In this document: one piece after another, positions 32,849 to 33,131 of the stretch
Layout: every line of letters starts with the position of its first letter
Position numbering within the stretch: the stretch's first letter is position 1
Notes under the pieces: generated by a model
The model's input: only the letters and a program-made list of their open reading frames with translations
Database searches by the model: none
Told to the model about the DNA's origin: nothing
Origin: Alphaproteobacteria bacterium
GTDB lineage: Bacteria; Pseudomonadota; Alphaproteobacteria; JAEULC01
Assembly: GCA_023150455.1 (NCBI GenBank)
Contig: JAKLKW010000038.1
Location: 1-33,131, forward strand
DNA: 33,131 bases
Reading direction: 5' to 3'
Position numbers and translations under genes: made by a program

Positions 32849-33131
32849 ATGCCGCGTGGCGTGATCGATTTCGATGGGCTCGGCAGCAAGGAGGCGCAGT
32901 CGATGCGCGCGCTGCGGCCGGAGAAGCCCGTGCCGTTCCGCATCGACAAGATCGGCCATGTCGTGCTGAAGGTGCGCGACCTGGAACGCTCGGCCGCGTT
33001 CTACACCAAGGTCCTCGGCTTCCAGGTCACCGACTTCTATCCCGACAGCATGATGAAGGGCAGGATGCTGTTCATGCGCTGCAACGCCGACCATCACGGC
33101 GTGGCCTTGGTCGGCGGCGCCGACGCGCGCG
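32849..33131 (+). CDS. VOC/glyoxalase-fold protein, N-terminal part (3' end outside window)
   Basis: 94 codons are visible from the ATG at 32849 (GGAGGA 6-7 bases upstream). After a 30-residue leader the VOC module reads RIDKIGHVVLKVRDLERSAAFYTKVLGFQVTDFYP...MLFMRCNADHHGVALVGG. The H of GHVVL and the DHH region are the places of metal ligands in glyoxalase and type-I extradiol dioxygenases. Whether one or two modules follow cannot be seen, so it may be a ring-cleaving dioxygenase or a smaller lyase/isomerase. It follows the DUF1932 gene by 33 bases and seems part of the same operon. GalA/LigAB dioxygenases have a different fold, so this would be an additional enzyme rather than GalA. Confidence 0.8.
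   Translation, partial: MPRGVIDFDGLGSKEAQSMRALRPEKPVPFRIDKIGHVVLKVRDLERSAAFYTKVLGFQVTDFYPDSMMKGRMLFMRCNADHHGVALVGGADAR

Overview
The window comes from a GC-rich, aerobic alphaproteobacterium, probably of the Rhodospirillales/Hyphomicrobiales kind. The signs are very high GC with strong third-position GC, two YdcH-like DUF465 genes around ubiX, a clpS, a fabI-aroC pair, a dnaJ / RT0821-type lipoprotein / pdxH block, and an FNR/FixK-type box in front of a cytochrome c. The genus cannot be fixed from sequence alone. I see no insertion sequence, prophage or CRISPR array. Nearly all of the DNA is coding; the only gene-free stretch over 300 bases is 7400-7776.

Layout. 1-2501 (minus): a peptide-type ABC importer, with a solute-binding protein followed by an ATPase cut by the window edge. 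2620-7399 (plus): a RidA-family protein, then an RND adaptor and permease without an outer-membrane channel gene. 7777-11137 (minus): fabI, aroC, a peroxidase-related AhpD-fold protein and a haloacid-dehalogenase-like protein. 11309-13798 (plus): a YihY/BrkB membrane protein, then a metal-sensing ArsR repressor and its CDF exporter. 13983-15477 (minus): a DnaJ-type co-chaperone and a lipoprotein. 15578-20627 (plus): pdxH, fieF, a fused phosphotransferase/ATPase kinase, a universal stress protein, a conserved unknown and a cytochrome c. 20675-20751 (minus): tRNA-Pro(CGG). 20856-23769: an alpha/beta hydrolase, two DUF465 genes, a TIGR02444 protein, ubiX and clpS. 23866-27517: two divergent acyl-CoA synthetases, the second a PrpE-type propionyl-CoA synthetase. 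27562-33131 (plus): an FAD oxidoreductase, a LysR regulator, galB, galD, a DUF1932 dehydrogenase and the start of a VOC-fold protein. This last group looks like part of a gallate/protocatechuate meta-cleavage cluster.

Regulation is unusually readable here. A perfect T-N11-A LysR box lies in front of galB. An ArsR operator abuts the arsR start codon, and that repressor carries a complete alpha-5 zinc/cobalt site. An FNR/FixK box lies at exactly -41.5 from the predicted start of the cytochrome c transcript. A TTTGCAAA palindrome lies upstream of prpE. Three genes have a -10-like element 6-8 bases before the start codon, which suggests leaderless mRNAs.

The most unusual structural signal is a set of seven-base-period short tandem repeats at four intergenic or gene-end places (7405-7539, 9054-9155, 21550-21628, 27506-27540). 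At two of them the repeats form the two arms of a long hairpin and pair unit by unit. I do not recognise them as a described alphaproteobacterial element.
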